Assembly: GCF_000444995.1 (NCBI RefSeq)
Contig: NC_022041.1
Coordinates: forward strand, 1,958,001-2,022,000
Source: Paracoccus aminophilus JCM 7686
GTDB lineage: Bacteria > Pseudomonadota > Alphaproteobacteria > Rhodobacterales > Rhodobacteraceae
Direction of reading: 5' to 3'
Length of the DNA: 64,000 nt
Shown: positions 9,196 through 17,945 of the stretch, in pieces
How positions within the stretch are numbered: the first letter of the stretch is position 1
Layout of the letters: the number at the start of each line of letters is the position of its first letter
Position numbers and translations under genes: made by a program
Notes under the pieces: model-generated
Database searches by the model: none
The model's input: only the letters and a program-made list of their open reading frames with translations
Told to the model about the DNA's origin: nothing

Positions 9196-11244
9196 ATGAC
9201 TGATTTCGATATTGCCGCGCCTTTGGCTGCGGCGCTGGCGGCCAAAGGCTATGCCAGCCTGACCTCTGTTCAACAAGCCGTTCTGGCCCCCGAAGTCCGG
9301 GGCCGCGATGCGCTGGTCTCGGCGCAAACCGGCTCGGGCAAGACCGTGGCCTTTGGCCTTGCCATGGCACCTGAAGTCATGGCGGGCATCGACCGTCTGC
9401 TGCCGGCCGAGAAGCCGCTGGCGCTGGCAATTGCCCCCACGCGCGAATTGGCGCTGCAGGTCGCACGCGAACTGCAATGGCTTTACGGCGAGGCCGGTGC
9501 GCAGATCGCCACCTGCGTCGGCGGCATGGATTACCGCAACGAGCGCCGCGCACTTGATCGCGGCGCCCATATCGTCGTCGGCACCCCCGGCCGTCTGCGC
9601 GACCATATCGAGCGCGGCAGCCTCGATCTCTCGGGTCTGCGCGCCGCCGTGCTCGATGAGGCCGATGAGATGCTCGATCTCGGCTTCCGCGAGGATCTGG
9701 AGTATATCCTGTCCGCCGCGCCCGAAGACCGCCGCACGCTGATGTTCTCGGCCACCGTGCCCCCGGCGATCGAAAAGCTCGCCAAGGATTTCCAGGTCAA
9801 TGCTTTGCGCATCTCGGCCGTGGGCGAGGCACGCCAGCATGGCGACATCCAGTATCGTGCCCTCAGCGTCACCCCGCGTGACCGCGAGAATGCGATCTTC
9901 AACCTGCTGCGCTTCTACGAGGCGCAAACCGCGATTGTCTTTTGCAAGACGCGGGCCAATGTGAACTACCTGCTCTCGCGCATGGGCAACCGCGGTTTCC
10001 GCGTTGTCGCTTTGTCGGGGGAACTCAGCCAGCAAGAGCGGATGCATGCGCTGCAAGCTCTGCGTGACGGGCGCGCGCGCATCTGTATCGCGACCGACGT
10101 CGCGGCGCGCGGCATCGACCTTCCCGGTCTGGAACTGGTGATCCACGCCGATCTGCCGACGAACTCGGAAACGCTGCTCCACCGCTCGGGCCGCACCGGT
10201 CGCGCCGGCGCCAAAGGCGTTTCGGCGCTGATCGTGCCCTCGTCGGAATACAAAAAAGCGCAGCGCCTGCTGCAAGGCGCGAAAGTCGTCGCCGAATGGG
10301 ACAAAGCGCCCTCGGCCGATGATGTGCGCGCGAAAGACGACACGCGGATGCTCGAACATCCCGCGCTGAGCGAGCCGATGGAAGACGAGGCCGCCATGGC
10401 CGCGCATCTGGTCAAGCGCTTTGGCGCCGAACAGGTCGCCTCGGCCTTCATCAAGCTTTGGCGCGAAGGCCGTCCGGCCCCCGAAGAGCTCGCGGAATCA
10501 CTGCCGCCTGCGGCGCCCTCGGCCCCGCGTGAGCGTGGTGCGTTTGGTGCGGCCGTCTGGTTCCTGCTGACCGTCGGCCATTCGGGCCGGGCCGAGGCGC
10601 GTTGGCTTTTGCCGAAGCTTTGCGAAGCGGGCGAGATCACCAAGGACGCCATCGGCGCAATCCGCGTCAAGACGAACGAAACCTTCGTGCAGATCGCCGC
10701 CGAAATGGCCGACCGTTTCCAGGACGGGATGCAGATCGAGGATGGCATCGTCATGCGTCGTCTCGCCGACGAGCCGGTCTTTGACCGCCCCGAGCGCGGC
10801 GAGCGTCCCGAGCGTCCGGCGCGTGCGCCCCGCAAATATGACGACCGCCCCGAGCGTGGCGAGCGCAGCGAACGCCCGGCCCGCAGCTATAGCGACGAGC
10901 GTCCCGCTTACGACAAGAAACCGCGCGCCGAGTTCAAGCCCAAGGGTGACAAGCCGGCCTATGCCCGCAAGCCCTCGCGTTTCGTCGAGGATGACGGCGC
11001 CGCGCAACCGGCTTTCGCCCCCGCCGAGCGCACGAGCTATGATCCCGACCGCAAGGAAAAGGTGAAAAAGCCGCGCTGGAACGCCGACGACCGCGCTCAG
11101 AAAACCGCACGCCCGGCGGCTGAAGGCGAGCGTTTCGCCAAGGCCCCGAAAGCGCCCCGCGCCGCCGCCAAATACGGCAAGCCCGCGAAACCGGACGGGT
11201 TCGCCACCCCCAAGCGCGGCGCGCCGAAAGGCCCGAAGCGCTGA
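9196..11244 (+). CDS. DEAD-box ATP-dependent RNA helicase with basic/acidic repeat tail
   Basis: RNA-remodelling helicase of 682 residues, DeaD/CsdA-like. Core motifs: Q-motif region TSVQQAVL, Walker A AQTGSGKT (43-50), PTRELALQ, VGTPGRL, DEAD (154-157), FSATVPP, then the second RecA domain with ATDVAARGIDLPGL and HRSGRTGRAG. Residues roughly 445-530 (FGAAVWFLLTVGHSGRAEARWLLPKLCEAGEIT) look like the DbpA-type RNA-binding domain. The last ~140 residues are disordered and repetitive (ERPERPAR, DRPERGER repeats), likely RNA-binding. Expected roles are ribosome assembly and cold adaptation. Confidence 0.93.
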   Translation: MTDFDIAAPLAAALAAKGYASLTSVQQAVLAPEVRGRDALVSAQTGSGKTVAFGLAMAPEVMAGIDRLLPAEKPLALAIAPTRELALQVARELQWLYGEAGAQIATCVGGMDYRNERRALDRGAHIVVGTPGRLRDHIERGSLDLSGLRAAVLDEADEMLDLGFREDLEYILSAAPEDRRTLMFSATVPPAIEKLAKDFQVNALRISAVGEARQHGDIQYRALSVTPRDRENAIFNLLRFYEAQTAIVFCKTRANVNYLLSRMGNRGFRVVALSGELSQQERMHALQALRDGRARICIATDVAARGIDLPGLELVIHADLPTNSETLLHRSGRTGRAGAKGVSALIVPSSEYKKAQRLLQGAKVVAEWDKAPSADDVRAKDDTRMLEHPALSEPMEDEAAMAAHLVKRFGAEQVASAFIKLWREGRPAPEELAESLPPAAPSAPRERGAFGAAVWFLLTVGHSGRAEARWLLPKLCEAGEITKDAIGAIRVKTNETFVQIAAEMADRFQDGMQIEDGIVMRRLADEPVFDRPERGERPERPARAPRKYDDRPERGERSERPARSYSDERPAYDKKPRAEFKPKGDKPAYARKPSRFVEDDGAAQPAFAPAERTSYDPDRKEKVKKPRWNADDRAQKTARPAAEGERFAKAPKAPRAAAKYGKPAKPDGFATPKRGAPKGPKR

Positions 11245-11277
11245 GGCGGCCCTAAGGGCTCACAAGACGAAAAAGGA

Positions 11278-11310
11278 CAAGCGCCGGACGGGAGACCGTT
11301 CCGGCGCTTG
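11278..11310 (+). terminator. Hairpin after helicase gene
   Basis: Perfect 11-pair stem caagcgccgga / tccggcgcttg with an 11-base loop, 33 bases after the stop. It lacks a clear T tract (ccattt follows), so termination may be partial. Confidence 0.5.
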
Positions 11311-11360
11311 CCATTTCCGCCAGGATTTGCACCCTGTCCCGGTCCCTTGCGGAGAAGAGC

Positions 11361-11837
11361 ATGAGCACAGCCACCCTCGCCACGCGCGCCCTGACAGCCG
11401 CCAAGGTCACCTTTCGGGTGATGGAATATGACTATGTCGCGGGTCAGGAGAAAATCGGCCTTCATGCCGCCGAGGCGATTGGCGTCGATCCCGCGCGGGT
11501 GCTGAAGACGCTGATGGTCGAGGTCGATGGCAAGCCCGCTTGTGCGGTCATCCCCTCGGACCGCTCACTCTCGATGAAGCGCGTGGCGCAGGCCTTCGGG
11601 GGCAAGTCGGCCGCGATGATGCCGCCCGACAAGGCCGAGCGTCTGACCGGCTTTCACACCGGCGGCATCAGCCCCTTCGGGCAAAAGCGCCGCGTGCCCG
11701 CCGCCTTCGAGGCGAGCGCGCTTGGCGCGGCAGAAATCGTGCTCAACGGCGGCAAGCGCGGGCTCATGGTCGCGCTGGCTCCGGGTGATGCTTTGGCGGT
11801 CTCGGGCGGGGCAGCCCATCCGCTGATTTCCGACTAG
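11361..11837 (+). CDS. ybaK: Cys-tRNA(Pro)/Cys-tRNA deacylase, YbaK/EbsC family
   Basis: Trans-editing enzyme that hydrolyses Cys mischarged on tRNA-Pro. At 158 residues it matches the stand-alone family. Signatures: [24 protein letters not shown] with the catalytic-type Lys in VLKTL, the [32 protein letters not shown] segment, and the final [15 protein letters not shown] strand. GGAGAAGAGC precedes the ATG. Its stop interlocks with that of the convergent macB gene in a single CTAG. Confidence 0.92.
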   Translation: MSTATLATRALTAAKVTFRVMEYDYVAGQEKIGLHAAEAIGVDPARVLKTLMVEVDGKPACAVIPSDRSLSMKRVAQAFGGKSAAMMPPDKAERLTGFHTGGISPFGQKRRVPAAFEASALGAAEIVLNGGKRGLMVALAPGDALAVSGGAAHPLISD

Positions 11838-13798
11838 CCCTTCGAAAGCGCCACCACCGGATCAAGCCGCGCGGCATTGCGGGCGGGCAGAAAGCCGAAG
11901 GCCACGCCGATCAGCGTCGAGCTGAGGAAGGCCGCGATGATCGAAGTGCTGGAATAGATCATCGCGAAATCGCTGCTGAACCGGGCGAAAACCAGCCCGA
12001 AGGCCAAGGCCGTCGCAATGCCGAGGATGCCACCGATCAGGCAGACCAGAACCGCCTCGATCAGAAACTGCCCCATGATATCCGAGCGCCGCGCTCCGAC
12101 CGCCATGCGCACGCCGATCTCGGAGACGCGCTCGGAGACCGAGACCAGCATGATGTTCATCACGCCAATGCCGCCGACGACCAGCGAGATCACCGCAATC
12201 GCCGCGATCAACAGGGTCAGCGTCGAGGTCGTCGCGGTGATGGTCTGGCGGATTTCATCGGTGTTGATGATGAAGAAATCGCGGGTGCCGTGGCGCAGGG
12301 TCAGAAGCTGGGTCACCGCCTGCTCGGCAATCGCGGTATCGACCTCATCGGCCACCTGCACGGTGATGCTGTTCAGGACCATCGTCCCCAGCATCCGCGC
12401 CTGCACCGTGGTATAGGGCGCGTAAAGCGTCAGGTTCTGGCCGCCGCCCGGGCCACTCGCATTGGTCGCGACCACGCCGATCACGCGAAACGGCACATTG
12501 CCCGCGATAATGACCTTGCCGATCGGGTCCTCACCGGGGGCAAAAAGCGCGCTGCGGGTGTTTTCGTCGATGACCACATCCTGCGACAGGCTCGCCACGC
12601 TCGCACGGTCAAAGAGGCTGCCCGCCGTCAGTTTGGTGCCGGTCGCCGCGAAGAAATCCTGACCGACGCCATTGATCTGCGCGCTCGCCTCTTGCGCGGC
12701 ATAGCGCAAGGTGACGGAGCTTTGCACGCGCGGCGTCACCGCGGCGACATAGCTTTGCTGCGCGAGCGCCTCGGCATCAGAGACCACCAGCGTCGTGATC
12801 CGGCCCGAGCGCATGTCACCAAAGCTCGTCCCGGCATAGACTTGGAGCGTATTGGTCCCGAGGCTCGAAATATTGGCCAAAACCTTCTCGCGCGAGCCCG
12901 CGCCAAGCGCCACCACCGACACGACAGAGGCAATGCCGATGATGATCCCGAGCATGGTCAGGAAGGTGCGCAGCTTATGGGCCGAAAGTGCGAGCAGCGA
13001 CATGCGCAGGATCTCGACAAAGCGCTTGGGCAGCGCGCTCAGCGCCCCGCCCAGCCGACGCGCGGCCTCGGGCAAGGCGGTGGCGCGCGGGGTATCCGGG
13101 ACGCGGTGACGCGCCGTGCACCGGTCGGCCACGATCTCGCCATCCGAGATCTCGATCACGCGCTCGGCGCGCTCGGCAATCGCCAGATCATGGGTGACGA
13201 TGATGACGGTGCGGCCCTCGGCATGCAGCTCGTCGAGAATCTTCAGCACCTCCTGCCCGGAATGGCTGTCGAGCGCGCCGGTCGGCTCGTCGGCGAGCAG
13301 AATGCCGGGATTGTTCATCAGCGCCCGCGCAATCGAGACGCGCTGTTGCTGCCCGCCCGAAAGCTGCCCCGGCCGGTGATCGGTGCGCGCGCCCATGCCG
13401 AGCCGCGCCAGCAGATCGCGCGCCCGGCCATGGCGCGCCCCCGGTGCCGCGCCTGCATAGATCGCGGGGATCTCGACATTGCCGAGCGCAGTGAACTCCG
13501 GCAGCAGGTGATAGCGCTGGAAGATGAAGCCGAAGCGCTCGCGCCGAAGCGCGGCCAAAGCATCGGGATCAAGCTGCGCGGCCTCTTGCCCCGCGATGCG
13601 GTAGCTGCCGCTGGTCGGGCGATCAAGGCAGCCGAGAATATTCATCAAGGTCGATTTGCCCGAGCCCGAGGCCCCGACAATCGCGACCATCTCGCCTTCA
13701 TGGATGGTGAGGTTGATCTCTTTCAGGACGGCAATCGCGCCCTCGCCCGAGGGGTATTCCTTGCGCACCCCGGCAAGCTCTATCAGCGGCGTGGCCAT
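11834..13798 (-). CDS. macB: MacB-type ABC exporter: ATPase fused to FtsX-like permease
   Basis: Inner-membrane component of a tripartite MacAB-type efflux system (macrolides, peptides, siderophores or toxins). 654 residues. The N-terminal ATPase has Walker [11 protein letters not shown], signature LSGGQQQR and Walker [16 protein letters not shown] helix near residue 290 ([22 protein letters not shown]) is followed by a long periplasmic MacB domain and three C-terminal TM helices with the FtsX motif [24 protein letters not shown] at 13798 is chosen because residues before it are a low-complexity overlap with macA. macA lies immediately upstream with one base between the genes. Confidence 0.95.
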   Translation of the reverse strand: MATPLIELAGVRKEYPSGEGAIAVLKEINLTIHEGEMVAIVGASGSGKSTLMNILGCLDRPTSGSYRIAGQEAAQLDPDALAALRRERFGFIFQRYHLLPEFTALGNVEIPAIYAGAAPGARHGRARDLLARLGMGARTDHRPGQLSGGQQQRVSIARALMNNPGILLADEPTGALDSHSGQEVLKILDELHAEGRTVIIVTHDLAIAERAERVIEISDGEIVADRCTARHRVPDTPRATALPEAARRLGGALSALPKRFVEILRMSLLALSAHKLRTFLTMLGIIIGIASVVSVVALGAGSREKVLANISSLGTNTLQVYAGTSFGDMRSGRITTLVVSDAEALAQQSYVAAVTPRVQSSVTLRYAAQEASAQINGVGQDFFAATGTKLTAGSLFDRASVASLSQDVVIDENTRSALFAPGEDPIGKVIIAGNVPFRVIGVVATNASGPGGGQNLTLYAPYTTVQARMLGTMVLNSITVQVADEVDTAIAEQAVTQLLTLRHGTRDFFIINTDEIRQTITATTSTLTLLIAAIAVISLVVGGIGVMNIMLVSVSERVSEIGVRMAVGARRSDIMGQFLIEAVLVCLIGGILGIATALAFGLVFARFSSDFAMIYSSTSIIAAFLSSTLIGVAFGFLPARNAARLDPVVALSKG

Positions 13799-13799
13799 G

Positions 13800-15065
13800 T
13801 CAGAACCCCATCGGTGACGGCCCGCCGCGACGGCCCCCGCCCCCACCCGGTCCGCCACCCGGCCCGCCACCGGAACCGGCGAAGGACGGCCGCCCGGCCC
13901 CGGCCTCGCCCGTCACCACGCGCTCACCCTCGGAGAGCCCCGAGATCACTTCCGCATTGATCTTATCGGTCAGCCCGATCGTCACCTTGCGCATCTCGAT
14001 CTGCCCGTCCGGGTCCTGCACGCGCAAGCGGTAAGCGCCCGCGCTGTCGCGTCCGCCAAGCGCACTGAAGGGCACGGTCAAGACGTTGTCCGCGCGCCCC
14101 AGCACGATATAGACCTGCGCCGTCATATAGGTGCGCAGCTTTTCGTCGGGATTGGGCACGGTGAAGACGCCATTGTAATAGATCGCCGCGGTCGAGGTGC
14201 TGCTCGACGAGCTCGACGTCGTGTTGATCGTGCTGTCATTGCGGATCGAATCCGGTGCGGGCTCGACATAATCGAGCTTGGCCTCATAGCTCCGGTTGGG
14301 CTCGCCCAGAATATTGAAGCGCACCTCCTGCCCGGCCTTGATGTTCACCACATCGGCTTCCGAGATCTCGGCCCGCACTGTCATCTGGTCGAGTTGCCCC
14401 AGAATGACGATGGTCGGCGCGGCCTGATTGGCGTTGAGCGTCTGGCCCTCCTGGCTGATGACGGCCAGAACCGTGCCGTCGATGGGTGCAGTGATGCGGG
14501 TGTAATCGAGATTGGCCTGCGCAGTCTCAATGGCGACCTCGCCCTGTTCGATCTGAGCGTTCAGCGCCTCGATCTGGGCCTGCAGCACCTCGACCGCCGC
14601 CTCGGCGCTGTCCAGATCGGTGCGCGCGCTGGCGTTTTTCGCGACCATCGCCTTCTGGCGATCCAGCGTGCGCTCGGCGAGCGCGAGATTGGCCTCGCGC
14701 TCTTTCAACTGGGCCTTGGTCGCGGCCAGTTGAGCCTCGGCCGTGCGCAATTGGTTGCGCTGGGTGACCTGCTCGATCTGCGCGATGAGATCGCCCGCCT
14801 TGACTTTCTGGCCCAAGGCCACATCGACCGAGGTGATGCGACCCGAGACCTGCGCGCCAACCGCAACCAACCGCGCGGGTTTGAGCGTGCCGGTCGCAAG
14901 CACGGTCTGCTCGATCGTGGCCCGCGTAACCGGCGCAGTCAGGACGGCAGGGGTCGAGACGGTCGAGCGACCCAGACCGGAATACCACCCGCCCCCGGCC
15001 AAGGCTGCGGCCAGCAGAAGAAGGCCGGTAAGGCGCCAGGCGCGTCGTGTTGCCATCAATCCCAT
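13800..15065 (-). CDS. macA: MacA-type periplasmic adaptor (membrane fusion) protein
   Basis: Periplasmic adaptor linking MacB to an outer-membrane channel. It has one N-terminal TM anchor ([21 protein letters not shown]), a split lipoyl domain ([30 protein letters not shown] and [22 protein letters not shown]), a long alpha hairpin of Gln/Ala/Glu heptads between them, and beta-barrel and membrane-proximal domains. A Ser run ([11 protein letters not shown], about residue 285) and a Gly-rich tail ([17 protein letters not shown]) are unusual but look disordered. A second ATG at 15056 has better spacing from GGAAGG. No outer-membrane partner gene is adjacent. Confidence 0.93.
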   Translation of the reverse strand: MGLMATRRAWRLTGLLLLAAALAGGGWYSGLGRSTVSTPAVLTAPVTRATIEQTVLATGTLKPARLVAVGAQVSGRITSVDVALGQKVKAGDLIAQIEQVTQRNQLRTAEAQLAATKAQLKEREANLALAERTLDRQKAMVAKNASARTDLDSAEAAVEVLQAQIEALNAQIEQGEVAIETAQANLDYTRITAPIDGTVLAVISQEGQTLNANQAAPTIVILGQLDQMTVRAEISEADVVNIKAGQEVRFNILGEPNRSYEAKLDYVEPAPDSIRNDSTINTTSSSSSSTSTAAIYYNGVFTVPNPDEKLRTYMTAQVYIVLGRADNVLTVPFSALGGRDSAGAYRLRVQDPDGQIEMRKVTIGLTDKINAEVISGLSEGERVVTGEAGAGRPSFAGSGGGPGGGPGGGGGRRGGPSPMGF

Positions 15066-15181
15066 TCCCTTCCATCCCGCCCTTCCGGCATCTTCGTCAG
15101 AGCGGGCCCGTCATAAAAGCGGCGACCAATCCCGGGATGCGGGCTCGGTCGCCTTTGTGAAGCCATGTCCGGCCCAACTAA

Positions 15182-15211
15182 ACCATCGGTTCAGAAATCT
15201 GAACCGACGGT
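15182..15211 (-). terminator. Terminator after the RcnB-like gene
   Basis: Thirteen-pair stem with one G-U pair (left arm 15182-15194, right arm 15199-15211) and a four-base loop. On the minus strand it is followed by ttagtt. It lies just downstream of the stop at 15220. Confidence 0.75.
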
Positions 15212-15219
15212 CTTTCCCC

Positions 15220-15675
15220 TCAGCGCATGCGCGGCAGATGGGCGACGGCGGCGATCTTGCCGTTTTTTTGGTTAACCAAAAGGAAACGCTCGCCCGACTT
15301 CACCCAGATCTGGCCCTTGCCTGGCGGCGAGAGGTGATGTTTGCGGTAATCGACCCGTTCGCCCTGCCCGCCATAGCGCTCGCCCACCTTCCAGCCCTGC
15401 TTAGTGGGCGCCTGATGGCTGTGCTTGGAATGATGCTCGCCCTTGCTATGACCTGGGCCGTAGCTCGGGCCCTTGGTATGGCCCGGCGCGCATCTCACCT
15501 CGCGGTGATCGGCAGAGCGCTGCTCGACCTCTTTGCCACGGCGATCGACATAGACCGTGCGGCATTCCCCCGGCTGAAGGTGCGGGCCGTTCTCTCGCGC
15601 AAGCACCGGCGCGGCCATGATCGCCAGAAAGCTCGCTGAGATCACAGAGAGAGAGGCCAGTTTGCGTGTCACCAT
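15220..15675 (-). CDS. RcnB-like periplasmic protein
   Basis: A 151-residue exported protein with a Sec signal peptide (LASLSVISASFLAIMAAPVLA, cleavage after about residue 26). The middle is His/Gly/Lys-rich (GHTKGPSYGPGHSKGEHHSKHSHQ), a possible metal-binding or disordered linker. The C-terminal ~45 residues (YRKHHLSPPGKGQIWVKSGERFLL then NQKNGKIAAV) match the RcnB/DUF3315 module found in the E. coli nickel/cobalt homeostasis protein. Metal handling or envelope-stress function is inferred only. It is divergent from a two-component system across a region with a long inverted repeat. Confidence 0.75.
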   Translation of the reverse strand: MVTRKLASLSVISASFLAIMAAPVLARENGPHLQPGECRTVYVDRRGKEVEQRSADHREVRCAPGHTKGPSYGPGHSKGEHHSKHSHQAPTKQGWKVGERYGGQGERVDYRKHHLSPPGKGQIWVKSGERFLLVNQKNGKIAAVAHLPRMR

Positions 15676-15770
15676 TGCGGTTCTCCTGTCGCTTGGATGG
15701 GGCCAAACTAAGCGCCTCCCTTGTCTCGATTGCGTCCCCCCGATGTCAAAAGATTTCCGCCGCGCGCCTT

Positions 15771-15819
15771 TTTGTAACGCAATGTTTCCGAGCGCGCTCT
15801 GGCAACATTTCGTTGCAAA
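15771..15819. promoter_or_regulatory. Long imperfect inverted repeat in the rcnB-like/two-component intergenic region
   Basis: Arms 15771-15786 and 15804-15819 match at 14 of 16 positions, around a central perfect palindrome gagcgcgctc (15790-15799). The right half also contains a perfect gcaac-atttc-gttgc dyad. It sits about midway in the 233-base divergent region, so it is a plausible operator for the adjacent response regulator. Confidence 0.5.
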
Positions 15820-15908
15820 ATGCCAAAGAAACCCCAGCCGCGCCCGCTATACTGTCCCGATACGCCGACCGGAGCCTCCCTCGCCCATGACACGAATTTG
15901 ATCCGCAG

Positions 15909-16637
15909 ATGACCAGCCCGCCGCATATCCTCGTCGTCGATGACGATCCCGAAATCCGCTCGCTGCTTGCCCGTTATCTGGGCGCGCAGGGCTTTCGCGT
16001 CTCGGTCGCGGCGGATCGGCGCGAATGCGAGGCGCGCATTGCCGATAGTGCGCCCGATCTTCTGGTCCTTGACGTGATGCTGCCCGATGGCTCGGGGCTC
16101 GAGATCTGCCGCGGCCTTCAGGAACGGCGGCGGCTGCCGGTGATCTTGCTCACCGCGCTCAAGGAGGATGTCGACCGTATCATCGGGCTGGAAATCGGCG
16201 CCGATGATTATCTCGGCAAACCCTTCAACCCGCGCGAGCTGACCGCGCGCATCAAGGCGGTGCTGCGCCGCACCAGCGGGACCGAGGCCCCGGCCGAGGA
16301 ACTCCGCCATTACGCTTTCGCGGGCTTCGATGTCATCCCCGAACAACGCCGGGTGACGCGCGCCGACGGGTCCGAGATCGACCTGACCGGCGCCGAATTC
16401 GATCTGCTCAAGGTCTTTCTTGAACGGCCCGGCAGGCTTTTGTCGCGCGACCAGCTGCTTGATCTGACCCAAGGGCGCGACCGCGATCCGCTCGACCGTT
16501 CCATCGACGTGCTGATGAGCCGTCTGCGTCGCAAACTCGGCGAGACCGAACCCGGCGCGATTTTCAAGACCGTGCGCAATGGCGGCTATCAGCTCGCGGT
16601 GCCGGTGCAGGCGCGCCAGCCGGGGGGCGCGCGGTGA
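15909..16637 (+). CDS. OmpR-family response regulator
   Basis: A 242-residue transcription factor with a receiver domain (DDD at 11-13, phosphoacceptor D55 in VLDVMLPDG, K104 in LGKPFNPREL) and a C-terminal winged helix (IDLTGAEFDLLKVFLERPGRLLSRDQLLD; RSIDVLMSRLRRKLG; FKTVRNGGYQL). The kinase gene starts inside its stop codon (GTGA overlap), giving translational coupling. The next gene downstream, a secreted hydrolase-like protein, and the divergent rcnB-like gene are candidate targets. Confidence 0.95.
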   Translation: MTSPPHILVVDDDPEIRSLLARYLGAQGFRVSVAADRRECEARIADSAPDLLVLDVMLPDGSGLEICRGLQERRRLPVILLTALKEDVDRIIGLEIGADDYLGKPFNPRELTARIKAVLRRTSGTEAPAEELRHYAFAGFDVIPEQRRVTRADGSEIDLTGAEFDLLKVFLERPGRLLSRDQLLDLTQGRDRDPLDRSIDVLMSRLRRKLGETEPGAIFKTVRNGGYQLAVPVQARQPGGAR

Positions 16638-17884
16638 ATTCGCTGCGCAACCGCCTTGCCGCGATCCTGATCCTTGCCATTGTCTCGGTGGTGGCGCTGG
16701 CGACCTTGGCCGCAAGCCGCGCGCTGACCCCGCCCCAGCCCGAGCGCGCTTTGGGTCCGATCGCCGAGCAACTGACCATTCTCGCTCGCCTCGCCCGTGA
16801 AAACCGGGGCGCGGCCCTGTCGGCGGGGCTTGATCTGCGCGCCGAGCCCGCCGTGGGCGATCAGCGCTCGCGACTGTCGCAGCATCTGACCGAGCAACTG
16901 CGCGCCAAGGGGTTGGCCACCACGGCCATCGTCACCCGCACCGAAAACCCGCCCGCGCTCATCGCCTCGATTGATCTGGGCGCGCAGGGGTGGCTGGTCT
17001 CGGCATTCCCAGATCTGCGCCCGCCGCCCGGAGGCTGGAAGATCTTTGCGGGCTGGCTTGTGCTGATCACGTTGGGGGCGGGCGTCGTCTCGATCTATGC
17101 CGCGATGCGGGTGACCGGGCCCCTGCGCCTTCTCGAAGGGGCCGCGCAACGGATTGGCGCCGATGGCACGCTGCCGCTCCTGCCCGAAACTGGTCCCGCC
17201 GAGACCCGCGCCACCGCCCGTGCGCTCAATCAGCTCTCGGCGCGGCTGACATCGGCCATGGACAGCCGGATGCGGCTGGTTGCTGCCGCGGGCCATGATC
17301 TGCGCACGCCGATGACGCGGATGCGGCTGCGCGCCGAATTCATCGAGGATGATGAGGAACGTGCCAAATGGCTTTCCGATCTCGAAGAGCTCGACACGAT
17401 TGCCGACAGCGCCATTCGGCTGGTGCGCGAAGAGGTCAACCGCGACCGCCAAGAGCCTGTGCGCCTCGACCATCTTCTGCGCGAGATCGCCGAAGAGCTC
17501 GCCAGCCTCTCGCAAAAGGTCAGCGTCACAAGCCTTGCCCCGGTCCGGGTCGAGGCCGGGCCTTTGGCGCTTAAGCGCGCACTCCGCAATCTGATCGCCA
17601 ATGCCGCGACCCATGGCGGCGGCGCGACGATCTTGCTGGAGGACGCGGGCGGCGCCGCGCGGCTGGTCATCAGTGATGCCGGGCCCGGCATTCCCGAGGC
17701 GCTGATCGAGCAGGTTTTCGAGCCCTTCTTCCGCGTCGATATCGCAAGGCGCAAGACCGTGCCGGGCGCGGGGCTTGGTCTTGCCATCGCCAAGGAGATC
17801 ATCGAGCGCTTTGGCGGCAGCATCGCGATTTCGAACCGCACGCCGCAGGGGCTTAACCAGATCGTGACACTTCCGCTGGCATAA
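16634..17884 (+). CDS. Sensor histidine kinase, EnvZ-like
   Basis: Inner-membrane kinase of 416 residues. TM1 is at about 8-30, a periplasmic sensor of ~105 residues follows, TM2 at about 137-158, then HAMP (MRVTGPLRLLEGAAQRIGADG), the dimerisation H-box AAAGHDLRTPMTRM with H221, and the ATPase domain with N box NLIANAATHGG, G1 ISDAGPGIP, F box FEPFFRVD and G2 GAGLGLAIAKEII. All catalytic motifs are intact. It overlaps the response regulator by four bases. The periplasmic signal is unknown. Confidence 0.95.
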   Translation: MNSLRNRLAAILILAIVSVVALATLAASRALTPPQPERALGPIAEQLTILARLARENRGAALSAGLDLRAEPAVGDQRSRLSQHLTEQLRAKGLATTAIVTRTENPPALIASIDLGAQGWLVSAFPDLRPPPGGWKIFAGWLVLITLGAGVVSIYAAMRVTGPLRLLEGAAQRIGADGTLPLLPETGPAETRATARALNQLSARLTSAMDSRMRLVAAAGHDLRTPMTRMRLRAEFIEDDEERAKWLSDLEELDTIADSAIRLVREEVNRDRQEPVRLDHLLREIAEELASLSQKVSVTSLAPVRVEAGPLALKRALRNLIANAATHGGGATILLEDAGGAARLVISDAGPGIPEALIEQVFEPFFRVDIARRKTVPGAGLGLAIAKEIIERFGGSIAISNRTPQGLNQIVTLPLA

Positions 17885-17945
17885 TCCCCGCCGATCCCCG
17901 CGCTTGGCCCTCGCCAAGCCCTCTCCCTGCCCCTAGGCTATCCGC

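Noticed and set aside
16589..17917. 442-codon minus-strand open frame
   Set aside because: Antisense to the histidine kinase gene that has all catalytic motifs.
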